Source of the DNA: Gemmobacter aquaticus
GTDB lineage: Bacteria; Pseudomonadota; Alphaproteobacteria; Rhodobacterales; Rhodobacteraceae
NCBI RefSeq assembly: GCF_007859075.1
Contig: NZ_VOAK01000011.1
Coordinates: 496,001-560,000, forward strand
Direction: 5' to 3'
DNA: 64,000 nt
A model generated the notes under the pieces. That model was not told the DNA's origin. It worked only from the letters and a program-made list of their open reading frames with translations, and searched no databases. Within the stretch, counting starts at the first letter, position 1, and each line of letters opens with the position of its first letter. Made by a program: the position numbers and the translations under genes. This document shows positions 63,712 through 64,000 of the stretch, piece by piece.

Positions 63712-64000
63712 TGACGAACGAAATGAAGGCCTTGGTGAAATCGAAGCCCGAGGTGGGGCTGTGGCAAGAAGCCCGACCGGTGCCCGAGATCGGACCGGAC
63801 GACGTCTTGATCCGGATCCGCAAGACCGGGATCTGCGGCACGGATATCCATATCTGGAACTGGGACGAATGGGCCGCGCGCACGGTTCCGCTTGGCCTGA
63901 TTACCGGGCATGAGTTCGCGGGCGAGATTGTGGAGCTTGGGCGCAATGTGACCGACCTGAAGATCGGGCAGCGCTGTTCGGGCGAGGGGCACCTGATCGG
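63711..64000 (+). CDS. tdh: L-threonine 3-dehydrogenase, N-terminal part (runs off window)
   Basis: The first 96 residues of a zinc-dependent dehydrogenase that oxidises threonine to 2-amino-3-ketobutyrate. It shows [20 protein letters not shown], containing the catalytic zinc Cys, and [15 protein letters not shown] with the zinc His and Glu, close to E. coli Tdh. The start at 63711 overlaps the kbl stop by one base; an ATG at 63723 would match the E. coli N-terminus more closely. The gene is cut by the window end, not broken. Confidence 0.93.
   Translation, partial: MTNEMKALVKSKPEVGLWQEARPVPEIGPDDVLIRIRKTGICGTDIHIWNWDEWAARTVPLGLITGHEFAGEIVELGRNVTDLKIGQRCSGEGHLI

Overview
The window is GC-rich bacterial chromosome from the alphaproteobacterial family Rhodobacteraceae. 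The best family marker is an ECF sigma factor/zinc anti-sigma pair (15551-16754) that closely resembles Rhodobacter sphaeroides RpoE-ChrR. The Flp pilins with a GAVTVDF processing region and the small protein with an IGHNGGP N-terminus also fit this family. No genus can be assigned, and no phage, transposon or CRISPR array is visible.

Layout. 1-9268 (minus strand): a tad/Flp pilus cluster (tadD, tadC, tadB, tadA, cpaE, an OmpA-like lipoprotein, secretin cpaC, cpaB, two short pilins). 9649-12524: lytic transglycosylase, small acetyltransferase, 3-oxoacid CoA-transferase scoAB, tRNA-Leu(UAA). 12548-16754: the singlet-oxygen-type RpoE-ChrR pair, divergent from a coupled FAD oxidoreductase-DUF1365-SDR operon; candidate ECF promoters face both ways. 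16830-18854: Bax-inhibitor-like membrane protein, DUF1127 protein, LysR regulator. 18952-28942: a periplasmic PQQ alcohol-oxidation island. It holds a NosR/NirI-like flavoprotein with its ApbE flavin transferase, a XoxJ-like binding protein, cytochrome c-550 PedF, two PQQ-catabolism-associated exported proteins, an unknown exported protein, a Sel1-repeat protein, and a quinoprotein alcohol dehydrogenase whose active site carries the extra aspartate typical of lanthanide-dependent enzymes.

29120-38709: AI-2E-type permease, the TctDE two-component system, an orphan ABC-type binding protein, the TctCBA tripartite tricarboxylate transporter, a creatinase and an RTX-repeat protein. 38784-42836: proline regulator and bifunctional PutA. 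42978-50241: rhomboid protease, inositol monophosphatase, two PPK2 polyphosphate kinases, MetR-like regulator with metF, a thiolase. 50405-54317: MATE exporter, an unknown protein coupled to aspartate aminotransferase, SdhE, a MarR regulator. 54311-58924: capsule genes kpsC, an outer-membrane export lipoprotein and kpsS. 59131-64000: riboflavin synthase, an unknown protein, SelO, a cupin regulator, and the threonine-catabolic kbl-tdh operon, which runs off the window end.

Most promising for follow-up are: the PQQ island, where a covalently flavinylated NosR-like membrane protein and its ApbE sit with a predicted lanthanide alcohol dehydrogenase and no nitrous oxide reductase; the palindromic operator cluster before kbl; the paired TGAA-N5-CTCA boxes before metF; and the 13-bp triple tandem repeat between tctD and the orphan binding protein. 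All functional statements come from reading sequence and family knowledge; no database search was run.
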